DNA from: Chamaea fasciata | Taxonomy: Eukaryota > Chordata > Aves > Passeriformes > Sylviidae | Length of the DNA stretch: 64,000 bases | Direction of reading: 5' to 3' | Assembly (NCBI GenBank): GCA_029207755.1 | Contig: JARCOQ010000006.1 | Coordinates: forward strand, 21,364,890-21,428,889 | Shown: positions 1 to 15,465 of the stretch, piece after piece | Layout of the letters: every line of letters starts with the position of its first letter | Numbering within the stretch: position 1 is the first letter of the stretch | Program-made: the position numbers and the translations under genes | The notes under the pieces: generated by a model | What the model was told of the DNA's origin: nothing | Databases searched by the model: none | The model's input: the letters and a program-made list of their open reading frames with translations, nothing else

Positions 1-3000
1 TAACCAATCCCTTATTGATAGCCTTGCTGTTTTAATTGCTTATACAGCTGCTATTAATGCTACATCTACCCTTGAAATACCTTTCTAACATAATGCAATT
101 TTTAAATGTTTGCACTCTCATGATCTTCCTTGAGTGAATGGTATTTGCAACCCAGCTCTCTACCTCAGTCCTCTTTGTCTTTGAAGGTCATGTGCTATTC
201 AATTACATCAGTGAAAGAGACTGGGAGCAAAAAGGTCTGATGGCTTCTTGCCCCTCTTTCCTTTAGCACTGCATGTAGAAGCACTGCAGAAGTTATTCTC
301 CCTGTTGTGCTGTCACCCAATGAAAATACAAGGAGTAATAAAAAGTTATCAAGTGTTCTTCCTTCTCTAATCTCATTCATATGCCACCATAAGGGCAGGT
401 CACGGTCTCTTCAGTTCTGGAGAACTCCTGACCATAATTTGTCACATCTGAAAGTATTGTTTCATATTAAGCCCACAGAGGCTGCTCGTAGGCTTCTCTA
501 TCATTACATGTCAGTCTATGCACTAGCTTTTGTTTCTGTTAGCAATTTCCCTGGCAAGCTATACTAAAAAAAATTTATGAAGAAAATAATTTCTTCTTCA
601 TAATTCTAACTAATATATAAAATATCTTGTAACAAATGATAAAAACACATTAGCTTTGCACATAGCTGTTTGGACTAAGAGATATTTCAAAGTCATCAGA
701 TTCAGTGCCCAGTAAATGCTCTTTTACGTTTGAATGAAAAATTAGTTATAACGATGGGTGGCATTTTAAGACAGCCATAATCCTTCTAACTTGTGCACAA
801 GCCATTTAATGACTCCCACATATCTTCCTTTCTCCTAACATCATATAAGTTCAGTTATATCAACATATCAATATGTTTTTCACTATATTTTCCAAACAGT
901 TCTTGTAATAAAAATCTACAGATCACAAAGGGGTGAACAGGAATGTCTCAGTGTACTGCCTCATCTGTATAACTCTAGGTAGATTACATATCAACAAGGT
1001 TTTTGGGGGCTGGGATAATGATTTTGCATACTAAACAACAATGCCTTGTGTACACTGCTATTCCATTCTTATTAGCTATGTCATAAACTAAGTGTAATCT
1101 AAGGTAGATAAAGTTTCTTTAACTTAAAAGACTTACTACTGAGAAAATAAAAAGAAATAGAATCTTCAGTTTAACTGATTCTTTTGCATGACGGTCATCT
1201 TACTGAGTACAGAAGCTCACGAAGGGCTTTTGCTTCAGTACAGGGAAAAGAACCAGTGAGGTATGAATTCCTCCATCAAAGGCACCAACAATCATTTACA
1301 AGTCTTGTTGGTTATTAAGCATATTTCTTAGGGAGAAGTGGTATAGTTTATTGGACCAATTGGAATAGCTGGAAAAAAGGAAGGAATTCTTAGTAGGTGT
1401 CAAAAATATACTCAATTCCAAATAAAGTACATTAGAACAAACACCTCCAATTCCAATTCATTAAGTAAACAGATACTTTCAAAAAATAGGATAGTTAATG
1501 GAGGAGAATAGTGGCGAGAGATGATAAAATCCTTGACATTGTGAGAAAGAGCTAGAAACAGGCAGTTATTCACTCTGAGACCAAAGTATTTCATGGCTTT
1601 TTTTCCTCAAAAAATCTATTTCCCCATCATTTTATTAAAGATATTATCTCCCTCTGGAAATTTACCTCACTTATATCCCTAGACTATTACAGGTCCAACA
1701 GCACTGCACTTCTGATTGATGGCTTAGTAAACAGCTGACATATCTGTCATTTGCTCTTTGGCAGATATTAAAAACCAGCAAAACTATAGAAATATCCTCC
1801 TGAAGGTGGGCACCAGATAAAACCTAATATAAATCAGAACCTTAGATATTCCGAAGTATTACAACCTCCTACTGGAGTAATCCTACTCTTCTTCAGCTTC
1901 AGGGAAAATAAAACATGCCCAGATATTAAACCAGGAGTTATTATCTCAGTACAAAATGAGCTAAGTAGAAGTTTTGGCATACATTGTATGATTATCTGAA
2001 ATTAGTCCCTAAGGAATTGAATCAGTAAAGAAATTCATTACCTAAATTGGTGCTGAAATAACAAACAGATACATAAATACAAATTTGAGATCAAAAATCC
2101 CTTTGCTTATGTTTTTTTTTTTTTCATTCTGGAAATCCTTCTTTTTAAATCAATTTATTAGTCAGGGATTTTATAAAGAAGGCAAAGCTTGTATATTTTG
2201 ATTCCCATTCTGTTGGAATTGGAGCTGATTTACCATTTCCAGGGGAGTGTTCCAGTCACTAGGCCATTGGGTAAAATAGAATACCGTTATCGCAGATTTT
2301 ATATCTCTACCTTCTACCTTGACCTTCATATCTTAACCTAGATGAAGTTTGCTACCGGTAGTCTCTCAGACAAAGTAATCTCCTACTCATCCTAGAAGAA
2401 GACATCTTGGATACATTCCTATATTTGATGTCTGGTTATTCTTTGATCTAAACAATTGCCAGTCAGTGCTATGAAAGTTTTCCCTCTTACTTCACCCTTA
2501 CAAACTGCCTTTCACTAGTACAGTATTCTGTTCATCTGAAGACCTACAGAAGACTATCAGTCTATAAAAAGTAGCATGCTTGACTCTTTTAGTACATATT
2601 TTAAAACAGAGCTTCTATAATGAAAGTTCAAGGGTTTTTTAAAGCCTTAAGAGATTCACTGCAGACTTGATGCTTTTCTCATTCAAGTCAGCAAGTTTCT
2701 ATTGATTTTGTTACAGCCCTAGAATAATATGCTAACTCACTATCTGCATCTCCAGTATTGGTATAGATTTTGAATATGATATTAGCAGCAGAGAAAAAAG
2801 AATGATCTACTAATGCAAGGGATTTATGTTACATTCCTACTAGGTTACATTCCTATTTCCATTTGTCTCATTGAAGACCATTTCAAAAATTTATCCATGG
2901 ATTCAGGGTACTTAAATATAAGTTATGGCCACTCTTATTCATGGCCCTTGGACACCATGCAAACACACAAGAATCAGAAGATATAACTATATGAAGAATA

Positions 3001-4977
3001 AAAGGATTTAGGGAAGCCCTCCAAATAACCAAGAAGAAAAACAACCATGCTAACATATTCCAGGACCAGATGGAATATCACATTGCTTTGCAAGATGCAA
3101 TATTAGAAGTCATAGAACTCTACCTCAGTATTGCGACAAAAGTAAATTATTCAAAAGGTGTCCAGTTTTGGCTTCCTGAGACTCTCCCCATCCTTCAATG
3201 CTTGGTTAAAAAGGCAATTTACATGTTGCAGAAGCAGGCAAGGAAACAAGACAGGAAGAACAAAAACACATAAAAGATTTGTGGGGTTTATTTCATCTTA
3301 ACACATATATATAACTTATTATGAGTATCACCCTCTCTATTTAAACTTTTGAAAGCTTCAGATTCTGCCATGAAACAGCTGAGCTGTACAGAAACCAGAT
3401 GAATAGTGGAATTCCTTTCAGCTGGTGTTGATTCTGCAGATTATTCCAGATTAGTGATATCTTAAACAGTCAATCAGTCAAGCTGCATGAACAATCTGCT
3501 CCACTCCATCAGTGCCATATTTTGTCTATTTCACTGTCATCAGAGAAGACATTTGTTGCCTTCTCAGTGTAGCCCAAAATGATAATGACTATCATGATTA
3601 ATTTTAAAAATACCATATTTTGCACAGTTTGAGTGTGTATGTTGATCCTGAATATGTAGTTATATGAGAGACATTATCTATACAAAAAGTTTATGATAAG
3701 CTCTAAGGTAGTTTTACTTCAGTCATTTTTCATGCATTCATACAAAAAATTTCAAACTGCACACAAACATATATTGGTATTTCTAAATTGAAAACATTTA
3801 GCAGACACAGCAAAAAAGTTCGATGAATTCTTTCAATTCCTAGACATTTCTGTACTGTGGTCAAATCAGAACTAGAGATGATTTTAAAGTATTGTCTATC
3901 TCTATCCAACATACACTGTTGAGAAGAAATATAACCTTTCTCATATCCCACCTCTATGATGGTACTCAGTTTTTTTTTATAAAGTTGGTGAAGGAATAGT
4001 AAAGAAATGAAGATTAGAAATTTTATTAGTAGCCTATTTCAGTAAGAAACTTTTTACTCTGAATAAGTAAGAGCAGCTGAAGCAAGATTTTCATGACAAA
4101 ACATAATATCTCCCAAATAATTTGACTTGCAAAAAGTGACCATCAAATAACCTATTCAGATAACCTAGAAGAGCAGGTGACACTGCATAGTTAGGTTCAC
4201 AATGTTGTGTTTATAAAATAATTTCATAAAGCTTAAGGAATAATATCAGTGACAATGCAGATACCTATCCTTGTGATTTCAAAAGTGAACTTCCATCCAT
4301 AAAACTGTCACAGAAAAGTCGTGTAATGTGAATAGAAATGCTACAATAAAAATCCAGAGACCTTTCCAATTGCTAGATATAAGTAACTACTCTAAGTTAG
4401 TTCATAGTTCATTTATTGAAAATAAAAACACTAAAATATAATTTTTATGTATTGAAATATAATGTAAAGAATTCACTCACTGAATGTCCTGTTATTCTAG
4501 AATTATTAGATCTACTTTTATTAATAAATATTTATTAAAGAGAATAGGATTTAAACCAATGTTTTAAATGAGTTACTAAATAGATTGAATGCTTTTCTTA
4601 AATAAAGTCTTACAGCTGTTGATAGAAGTAAATTCACCTGTCAATTTCATTTTTTATAAATGTAACATCAATCCTGTATGATATATTCCAGAGTTATTAG
4701 ATGCAGCTTTGCTGATTAGAAATTACTGTCTACTATTTCCATAAATTACACATCATTAACAGTGACAGGCAGGCACAAGAAGCTGCTCTATTAAAGCACA
4801 GGTCTCACATAGGTCTTGTGCTATAAACCAGTGAGGAACTTCCTTTGTAGGAAACTGCATGGCCTTTGATCCCTCTGACATTAGGAGTTTAAATAAATTA
4901 TAATTCATAATTACCACATCCAAATTTTCAGGAGAGGTGCTAAGGTGAGAGTAATTTAGAGATGCATTATACTATCT
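1..4977. other. AT-rich unique sequence, no gene seen
   Basis: All six frames are closed at short intervals and the few open stretches of 60-90 codons show no recognisable domain or codon bias. The frame at 3070-3273 is the most protein-like, but it has no similarity I recognise and no clear splice context. There is a short oligo-T run near 2112-2124. I see no CR1 or LTR in this stretch. It is most likely intergenic or deep intronic DNA. Confidence 0.6.
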
Positions 4978-5083
4978 AAAAAAAAAATAAAATTTAAAAA
5001 AAAAAACCCACAAAAAAAAAAACCACACAAAAAAAAAAAAAAAAAAACCAAAAAAAAAAAAAAAAAAAACACACCAAAAAACC
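4978..5083. repeat. A/C-rich low-complexity tract
   Basis: About 105 bases are almost entirely A with scattered CC or CAC interruptions, read on the + strand. This A-with-C composition recurs at 51.8 and 53.9 kb, and its complement (T with G runs) recurs at 26.65, 51.64, 52.3 and 63.04 kb. No mobile-element body is attached on either side, so an old poly-A tail is possible but not shown. Confidence 0.9.
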
Positions 5084-8000
5084 CACTTTTATATTATATG
5101 CCTGAAAACATAATTTCACCCATCCAAGAAATCCTATCAGTAACCTTGGATCCTATGAGGGTAACAATACCAAGTCCTATATTTTGCATCAAATAAACCT
5201 GGTTTTTAAATTTTAAATGAAGCAGACAAAGTTAATAAAGGTGATGATATTTCATAATATATATTTGTAGCATTAGCCTCCTTTTTTGACATATTTTCTA
5301 ATCTATTACACATTATGGATTTATAATCTAAACTACAGAAATGCCGCTCATTTTGAGAAAGAATCATTAAAAAATTGATATATACAAAAAACTTCATATA
5401 TATAGTCCTTTCCCTAATATGTGAGAAACCATGAAGTGCATGACAGAACTGGGCATAACCACAGTCTAAAATATTTTCCAAGTTTGCTCTACTGCCTAAA
5501 ATTTGTCTCTGAAGGGAGAGGGAGAATCCTCCTGCAGTTCTTTTTCTGAAACATGGAGAAGTAGGTCTTGGTGTTTTCTGTAGAACCCTAAATTGTCTAA
5601 GGTGTGTTCAACCTTACCAAATCAAAAATGTTAGAGAATTTATATGAAAAGCAACTTGATTACAAGTTATCAAAGCCAAAGTAGTTAGCCAGCTGAAAGA
5701 GGTCTTTGAGATATGAAAGACTAATGGATGTAAAATGAAGTTTTAAGTTACTTAGAAGTTCTCAAAAGAATGGAGAAAAGTTACAGCAGTTGCATTCTTG
5801 GTTGTTGCTGCTTACATGAAGATTGTTAATTTAAGAATTCAATCTTCTGCTTGGATTTTGTAGGGTTTTGTATTTACTCTTTCCTCACTGTTGTAAAGAG
5901 GCAAATAATAAACATTTCTTTTCCCTGTGGACCATTTCATCAGAATAATTTACAGCTCCTTATCTTCATTAAAACTGAAATAGAATTTCTTTCTATTTCT
6001 AATTAATTTTGCAAGAATATTTCTGCAATGATAAAATTAAGAAATTAAGGTCATATTCTTTCCTATGGTACTAAATTTTATCAGTGTGATTTTAGAATTG
6101 TATGTCTGTACTGCATGTAAACAAATCTGAAACTCTGAAGAATACTTTTGTACTTGTAACATTAGAGTTAGCAGCTTTATCAATGTTTTGTATAGATGCA
6201 CAATACAGTATAAACATAACTCTCATTCCTGGTTCTTTCATTTCCTCTCTTTTTTCTCTCACATAAACAGAACAGTTCAGCATTCTGCCCATCAGCCAAT
6301 TTTGTGAATTACCAGTAGCTTTTTATTGAGTTGTGACGCTTGAGGACTCAAGTACACTGTGATAAATGTTGCAAGTTGTTTCTTATCAGGACAATAATGT
6401 GTGTGGTCATTGGTCTCTTTGGACATTGCATCTTAATAAAAAGCAATTTACTTAAATTACTTTTCTCACTCTTTTTATTAATATTGCAAAATTACAAGCA
6501 TGAAAAGTGAAAGCTTTTAACTCTGCTTTGCAGCAAGTAGAATTAAATTTGTTCACATAGTATCTAAAGTAATTGATTGACTCACTAAAACTTTACCAGA
6601 CTAACTGTAACACTAAGGAAAGCTGGCCAATTACAGTTTTTCACATTTTTCAAAGATATCAGCTAAACTTTAAAGAGAGGAGTATGTGATGATGTATCAT
6701 AACAATACCATGGCAAATTAGATACAGATGATGCATTGTTATGCCCTGCTCTCCCAAAGAGACATCAGCCTAACATTCACCATTTCCACACTGGCATTAT
6801 TTCAGGAAAAAAGTCGTTCTTCTCAAACAGGGACCAAAATAATTTTAACATAATTCTCACTTCTCAAAAAGTCATGAAAGAATTTTGTGGATTTTATCAG
6901 TGACTAAACACCCTTCAAAGGGTCTGCCTGGATCACTAATTATTAAGAGCTTGTCAGAATAGCAGGCTTCTATTTTTCATGTAAACAACTATTATTTTGT
7001 TCTCTTTGAAACAAAACACCCAGTTTTACTGTAAAAACAACTTTGTATTTGAAGAATTAAACTGATTACATTTTAACAATTGAAAGTAAATAACTAAATG
7101 TGAAGCAAAACTTAATACCTGACAGAACACCTCAATGATTGGGGTGGGGTTTTTTCTCAATTTACTTTTTACATAGACTTTATATGACAAATTATTTCCA
7201 TATCTTGAAAACTTTTACTCAGAAAAAGTGTTTCCACCCTGACCACCTATTCTTTGCTCTAGGCAATTATTCCATGCCAAAGTGACTGGCATAAGCTGGA
7301 ATAATACTCATGTATTTTACATGCACTGAAAGTGTACATATCTTCTAGAAAAGTTCAATAGCACTCTAAATTTAAAAACCAATAGTTTCACAGTATTTTT
7401 GTTCAAATATGGCAAGATGATACAGAATTAGGTTTACTACAGATTTCTGTGCCTGCAAAAGTTAGGATGAAAATAGATCTTCTCCCTTTATAATTCAACA
7501 GTCCATACAAAAACTTCTTTCAGTCACAAGCTCTACAGCTGAACATCCAAAAACCGGCAACGTGGGTAAGAAAAATGTATCTGATCTTGTAAAAATGCAT
7601 AGATCAGAATTATTCTGATCAGAAATCTTATGTAACCCCCCCAAAAATCCCATTTTTTATGAGTTCAGTCCATTAGGAAATAAAAAAATTCAGAAAGTCG
7701 TGGTCATCATGAAGGTGGATTTATGTGAAGACCTCACAAACACATTTCCTTCACTGAGAAGGATTTAATGGTTTCCTATGACACAGTCAAATGTTGGGAC
7801 ACCATTATCCAGCAAATCTCAGTCTGCAGTTTTTCTGACTTGATGTGATGTCTCCGAATACAATTTTGCTGCTCTAATTTTGCAATGCTAGATACTAAAA
7901 GTTACTTTTTTGCAAGCTGCAATAGCTGCTTTCAATGCATCACAAAATTGACCTTAATTATACAAACTAGCATGAATACAGAAAATGTAGGTGTTTACTT

Positions 8001-11000
8001 GACTCTGGAGAGTGATAAACTAACAATTAAATTTTAATTATCTTGTGTCATGCTGTGTGTGACTCAAAATAATGCATACAGTGCACTAAATACCTTCCAA
8101 ACTATTCTTTCTAGATCTGACCTTAACTTGTAACGAAATTCTGATCAATATATGGCACTACAACTAGACATATAGTGCAACAGAATCTTCATCCATATTC
8201 TACTAAAAGAACACTTGAATTTATTAATAGCTCTCAATGTGGAATCTTTACAACTAATGGATCTATAAATTCACAGAACTGAAATAAATGCTATTAAAAT
8301 AACAATTTGAACAGCCATGATTAATCGCATGGCCAGGAAATGCAAGTCAGAAGAGAAGTATCAGATAAACAATTAGAGTAATTCTTTTTTGTTACAAAGC
8401 TAAACTTAAGTCAGCAACATAGTTTAATTTTCAATTACCTTGGCTATGTACACCTGTCACTGAAGACCCTTTTTATCTTTTTAGACAGGTAGCAGAGGTA
8501 AAAACGAACTTTTACATGCTTACACAATATTTCAGACCTTTCAAAAATCTAGTCATAGTTGCACTATGTTACACTCAGTGGTGAGGCTTCACCTCATACA
8601 AGGTGAGAGGAAGCAAATTCTGTAACACTGATGCAAAGCTAACTGAAATCAATAAAATCTGTCCATTAATGATGATGAGCTTGATCTGATTCAGTAATAC
8701 CAGGCACTCTCTCTTGGTCGCCACTGGCACTTTTCTAAACCTTGTACAAATAAGAATGGTAGCTTTCCCTATTTGGTCAGATTGCTTAATGCCAAAAGAA
8801 ATGAAGATCATTGCTGTTCTGAGGCATCTGATACTATCATCGTTAGGGAAATAACAAAAGAATTGTGTTTAATTTTCATCAAATTTCTTAATTTCCATCA
8901 AACCCATAATTCTATATCTACTTTTAGTAGGAAATATTTAGGATAGAACAGTTAGGCAGAACAATTAAGGCAGGCAACTTTTGTGTGATTACTTCCATAG
9001 TTCTGGTGATGGACTTCCTCTTTGTACTCAGGATATTTCACGTTGGTAATTTTTTTTGAGAAAGTTCAGCATATCTAATGCTGAAAACATCTCTGTAACA
9101 AGTATGTAATAGCACTAAAATAATTAAAATTGCTAAAACTAAAAATTTAATTTGTCTGTGAGGAACATCACAATAAATTCCTATTGTTTTTCACCTAAGG
9201 TCTCAAAGACATATATGTGCTTATTCACAATTTTTTATTTTTCTGAGCGCATATATTTAAATTATTAAACTAAATTTCTCTGTTTGATATGATCAAAACT
9301 CATATGCAGCTACTCTTGTTTGTAACTGGAGCAATTGAAGAAATTCAGGGTGGTCCAAGATATTTGCACCTAGGTTGCTGGTCTCAACTGGATTTTCCCA
9401 GCTCTCAGCTGCTTGTAGAAAATGTGTGTCATTCTTCCAATTCCTTTTGATGTGAAAAAGAATGGGTTCCTTTAAAGTTCTCATGACTTAAGGAAGGCTA
9501 CCCATTATAAGAATTGAAAAAGAACATTATTTTATTAGGAAAATATACCTTAGCATAGAATGCAAAAATCTCCCCCTAAGAAAGGTGGTTTAACCAAATA
9601 TATAATGGAAAATACCCATTTTAACACCTCCTTCTTTGATTTACCACAGTACAACACAGGCATATTCCTGATATATGTCGCTGAATGGATATAAGCATTC
9701 TCCAAGTTACACAGTTCCATTGGGGACTTTGTTTGTTTTCCTCTTCTCCACAGTAAATTACTTTTTTTACCAGTATCACCTAAGCAAAAGGTAGACCACG
9801 TGGATACCAAATTCCCCATTGTCTACTGTCAAGAAAAACTATATTTCATATGAACTAAAGATTTATGGTTAAAAATTATAATGCATCGTAGTAGTCATAA
9901 GTAAAGCAAGAATTTTCAGTGTTTTAGTTTTATAACTTACTTATAGTTCTAAATTTTCTCTTGACTTGAAACAAAAAAGAAAAACAATGTCACACAGAAA
10001 TTTTGATTTTTACTTAGCCCTGCTAAATTAACTTTGTTCCAGGTGACTGAATTTCTTTTTCTTGCAGATATTTCATTCATAACAACAGACTCAGATGAGC
10101 AGCCTTAAAAACAACCATTTTGTTTATTCTAGGTTTTGGGAAAGATTGAACAAATGAGCTTTAAAGTAATGTTTGCCATGCCTTGGGGAATATGTGAATT
10201 TTCTGTTTCAGGTAAAGTATCTGCTTTACATATATTTCTTTTCTTTTCTTTGTTTTTGTCTGCAAAGCTTCTGCTTTCTGTAGTTTCAAAGAACTGTTTG
10301 TGAATTCATCCATACAACTACCTTTCAAATCTGGGGAAGATTTATTTAAACTCTAAACAATACTTTGCTAAATTAAAGGTATGAATTTTGAGAAGGATCT
10401 CTTTAAAGCACACTTCCAGGCAGAAATGTTTATTACTTTAGCTGATGGCACTGAAACTCAGAATTACAGATGAGATGAAAACTAACTACAGTCTAGTTTT
10501 TGAAGACAAAATACAAAAAGAAATTATTTTTATTTGAGGAAAATACAGATCATCTGAAAAGAAGTTGTGCAGTACATAAATACTGGGTGAATATGAAACA
10601 TATAAACTTTCTATCCTATTCCGTGTCATTGCTGACAATTATTTTCTCAGCTTGAAACACCACTAGTGCTGACTCCTTTAAAACCAATGAAGCATGCTGG
10701 TTTCCCCATTTTTATATATCACTCAGTGTGGTAATCACCATGTTATGAAGGGGGAATAAGCTAATATGAAATTACAGAACTCTCATAGGAAATTCTTCAT
10801 TTGGTATAGTAATAAGTTCCTTCATGCTGCTTCACTGAACATATCTATAATAGAAAGTTAAATATAAAGACCCTTTTTCCCAACTCTTCTCACTATAAGT
10901 TTTTTTCTATGCATCCTGGATTCATGAAATCTAGTGACAGGTATTTAAACAGGGAAAGCATTTTTGAAGAATATTTCTTGTACAGACTAGAAATATAACA

Positions 11001-14000
11001 GCATTATTGTCAATTTAATTTAGATTATTAAAGATATAAAATGTAAATGTGACCTGGAAAACAGCATGTTTTCTGAAGAAGACTTCCTAATAGCAGATTC
11101 AGCAGGCATCTTGACCAAAAATGCTGATCATGATTCCTATATTTCCTTGGACAAAGATTCCAGGGAAAGTTTCCATTTCCATAAGCTTTTTATGTGCTCT
11201 GCCTTGCAGCAATGCTGATTAGCCATATAAATTTTCTACTGGTTATGCTGGGCACCATAGCTCTAGCAGCCAGGTTTCTGATTTGATGAAGATGGGGCCT
11301 GCAGGTAAGGTACTTGGTTTAGGAGGATCCTGTCTCCCACCTTTAAGACAAGTGCTCTATGTCTCGGTCCCAAGTGTATAGTTCAGAAAGGGCAGACAGG
11401 AATCCAGGGTCAGACAAAATTGAAGACACTTTCTACTTATAACTTTCACTGGGTGTCACTGCAACTGGCTTCTTGCTCAGAGCTTTAATCCTGCACTTTC
11501 TAAGCATTTAATATTCCCTTAGCACTGCATTGTCAATGATTTCAGAGGTTATAGATCTGTTTCATTCAGGCTTTATTGATTGGCATTGAAACACTTTACT
11601 TTTGATTGCAACGTGAATTACAATGCTTAATTTATCTCAAGTATGGTCTTGTGAGCTAAGCAGGGAAATGTTACTTTCTCTTTTACAGATGGGAACTGAA
11701 TTAGAGCACATATGAAGTCCACCTCTTCAAACATACTTAGGGGAATTTATCCACCATGGACATACTGAATTTCAGCAGAGGCTGTCCTATCTTGAACCAC
11801 AGGCATCTTGGTCTCATGTAGCATTGAAAGTTTTGCTAGCTGATCAGAAATTACTAAACTGCAAGTCACATGGAAAAGTTTGCCAGGGTGTGCCCTGCAT
11901 GGCAATTGACAAAGAAATAGTGAAAGTAACTTCTCCAAATCATGCAGAGCTTGGCTTTGGAGGCAAATCCCATATATCATAGCCATTATAGCTGTTCAGG
12001 GAATAACACCTGCTCTGCTCTGCTCTGGCTTTACACATGGCAGAAACAAGTGCAGACTCAGAAAACCAGGATGGTACACAGACGGAGGCTTCTGACTGGC
12101 CATGAGCAGATGCCTTCCTCTCTCCAGTCAGTCTCTTAAATCTCCCGGATTCTTTTCTTTTTAATGAATACTTAGCTAACTGACAGTTTCCTATCTCCCT
12201 GAAGGCTATGCTTTCCTTTGGTGGAACATTAACTATGTATTATGTGGAGCCCAGGCATTCAACTCAGAAGAGAGAATTTCAGTAGACCATTTTCCTTTCC
12301 ATTCGGCCATATCTCTTCCTTCAGTTCTCAGCAATAAAAACAGTAACAAGTGATTCGTGGATCTCAACCTTCTCTTCTGCAGATACAAAGACGATCTTTA
12401 TTTTTCACCCAACAAAATTCAGGGAAGGGAGAAAGAGAAGGTAAAGGGAAGCAATGGCCTTCTGCATCTGTATCTTCTTCAAAGGTTTGTAAAATTTGAG
12501 TTAGCACATGCTTTTTCAGAGATTTTGGAATTCTGTGCATATTTATAAAGATATCTAATAGCTAAAATAAGTTACAAATAGATGTAATAAATAAATGCTT
12601 CTTATTCTGATCCAAAGGTCCTGTTCCAACCATGGCATTCTCACTAATTTTAGGATCATATAGTCTATGTAAAATTTACGCTGAGGCACATGTAATATGG
12701 GTTAGGAGGCTATAGAAAGTCTAGTTAATTCTTCATATTTTTAATGTCAGCATTTCCAGATAAGTTTGAGAGAGGCCATAGATCTTTTGCAATTTTTTGA
12801 CCTTTTAAAGAAGTTTTGTGAAGCATACAGTACAGATTAAAGTTACAAAATGATCAGAATCAAACTATTGGGTTAACTTAATGCAAGTGCTTTAGGATTC
12901 ACTAAATAGTTTCTGAATTTAGCCAAACACCAGTTCCCAAAATCATATACTTCCTGTGTCTTTCAGTTTCAGATATTAAAACAGTTAGCATAGCGATTGC
13001 CCTCACTGCAATGAGGAGAACTGAATCTTCAGTTTTTATTGTTTTAAAAACCATAGAATTGCTAATTAAATTTGATTTGTTAAATTGAATATTATGTCAC
13101 TAGGGAAATAAATTGTTATGACAACAAAGTAATTTATCTGAAGAACTGCACATTTTTAAATAAAAATAATTATTTTAACCGGTATGATTTTAAAGTGAAG
13201 CAAAGAGTTTGTATGCAAAATAGGGCAAATAGACCTTACTTGCTTCAAACAACATATTGACATCTTAGAATGTGCACTTTAGTTCCAAAAGTAATATGTT
13301 TCTAACACTTTCTCCAACACAATATTATGTCTGCAGTGAAAGGAATTTTAATCATTTATTGCATCCTTTAGATATTTACAATGGATGTAGTTTATCTAAA
13401 AGAAGATACATTAATTTCCTTTTGAACTTAGCACTCTGAAGTACTGACTTTGAATGACATTTTCTTCAGCTCCTTTCAGAGATGACAAACACTGTCACTA
13501 GTAGATGAAGCCTTAGTATGTTGCCTAAGAGTAAGTCTTAGGGCTACAGGTCATGCAGTAATCCTGCTGTTGTAAATTACGACATCTCTTGTATTAGACG
13601 GATTCCTTGCTTGTCAGAAATTATTCTCGTCACTCAGCTAAGATGCAGTTGGAATAAAAGTGATAGTGTAACATATGGTCTTTGCTCTAGCATGGCAGAC
13701 ACATATTCACTCTCTCAGAGTCTATTAATCAGCTCTTGATGCAGTGCCCTTAACTTGCTAACCTCACTTCTGCATTTTGCAGTAGAAAAAACACTCAACC
13801 ATAGTCTTTAAAGGAAACTGTACATTTTATTGTATGCTTCATGGAAGCACACTATCTTACAGTTTCTAATTTTAGCTTATTTTGAGGGGCTAAACATCAT
13901 CTGGTGACCACACGAATATAATACTACAACTAAAGGTATATCAGGAGTGGACACTTTGGTGGTAATAATTGATTTTATATAATGAACTTTCCTAAAAATA

Positions 14001-15163
14001 GTTTTGCTAGATATATTCTATATAAGGGAAAGGAACCAAGAATATGCTGCAGTTATTTTCCTTCAGTCTTGTTATTTATTTTATTAGTTATTTAAAAGTA
14101 CAATTTATTAAGGATCTTATAAGGGCATATCAGCAGATAGTACCATTACTTGGACAAACAGCCTGTGTCCAAATATATGCCTGTAAGCATACCAAATATA
14201 TATGTACTGCAAATGTATTAAAATAAATATAAATTATTTTAATACAATATTTTTACTTTATTTTCGTAAAAAATAAATTCTGAGTCTGAATAAATAATCA
14301 AGAAAAACCCCCTTAGAATTAACACTGTCCCTAAAAAAAGAATTAAAAAAACACTGTCTAATCTGTACAAAAATAAATTATACCCAACCTTTTACAGATA
14401 CATTAAAAGTTTAAAAAATCAAAGTGAATCCTCTAGAAGGATATACATTCCAAACACCACAATATAAGAGCCAGATTTCTGTAGGTTCAGTACCTCACAA
14501 AACAAAACTAGTTAACAGCAGCCACCTTACAAAACCAGTCTGCTTTAAGGAATGTGCCAAATCATTTATTCTCAGTCAATGGTTTTTGTTGAGGTTTTAT
14601 AGTGTATTTAGCCATTGGGTTTGATTTGGTATAGCACTGGAGTGTGTAGTAATTCTACAAGTAAAGTAATAGAAGCATCAAACCAAGTGCTCATATCTGC
14701 CTTAATTTTGGTTAGACAGTCAACCTATGTGTATGTTGACACCCGGATAATTGACTGGCATGTAGAATTTTATTCTTGTTTTATACTGGATTAGGTCCTT
14801 CAATAATAATGAGTAACAAGCTTTTCTGATGTACTTGTTTGAGGAGATATTTTGTTTTCATTTTCACAGAAAAGTAAGTAGACTAATTTTTATGCCCTCT
14901 TAGCTGACGATAACCATGCACATAATTCCTTTTAAGACTGCGCCTGTGTAAAAAAAGTAATTTAGGATTGGATGTGCAAAAACATAACAGCACGGTACTA
15001 CATCCACATTCCTTACAGAACCCTCTTACAGTATTTTCTGCTATTCTACAAAAGATGCTTGTAGTAAATTTGAGGACTATACTGAGTAACACTTTACTCA
15101 TTTCCAAATAATTTTCCAGAATATAAGCTCAACCTAGAAACATAATTTTATTTATGAAGTTGC
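5084..15163. other. AT-rich unique sequence, no gene seen
   Basis: Ten kilobases with no open frame of note and no repeat family I can recognise. Small simple runs occur, such as a CTCTG repeat near 12010 and a TTTTC repeat near 10237. Nothing supports an exon. Conserved non-coding elements could be hidden here, but they cannot be told apart without an alignment. Confidence 0.55.

Positions 15164-15211
<48 letters not shown>
15164..15211. repeat. (ATT)n microsatellite
   Basis: About 16 uninterrupted ATT units are followed by a degenerate AT-rich tail (TATTTAATATTTTATATTTG). A pure array of this length is likely to vary in length between individuals. Confidence 0.97.
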
Positions 15212-15213
<2 letters not shown>

Positions 15214-15465
15214 TTAATATTTTATATTTGATATTTGTATATTGTGGTATAGCTCATATTTCACATCCTAACTATCATTAGTAGTCAGAGAGTACAGTTT
15301 GATAAAAAAAAGAAAATCTGCCATAGGTGGGGTTGAGGATTGGAGTTTCAGGTTGTGACCTTGGAAATCCCTGCTAAATTGTCTGTGGTTTAGACAAAGC
15401 TGATGGCACACCATAAGTTTTAGCCATAGTTAGTAAAAGAGGCTGCAGTAAAGACTGCTGTGCCC
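15212..15465. other. unique spacer between microsatellite and CR1
   Basis: No gene or recognisable repeat. The sequence is AT-rich and non-coding in all frames. Confidence 0.5.

Noticed and set aside
3070..3273. 67-codon frame with a helical, lysine-rich end
   Set aside because: No domain, no codon signal and no paired splice sites. A length of this kind is expected by chance in AT-rich DNA.
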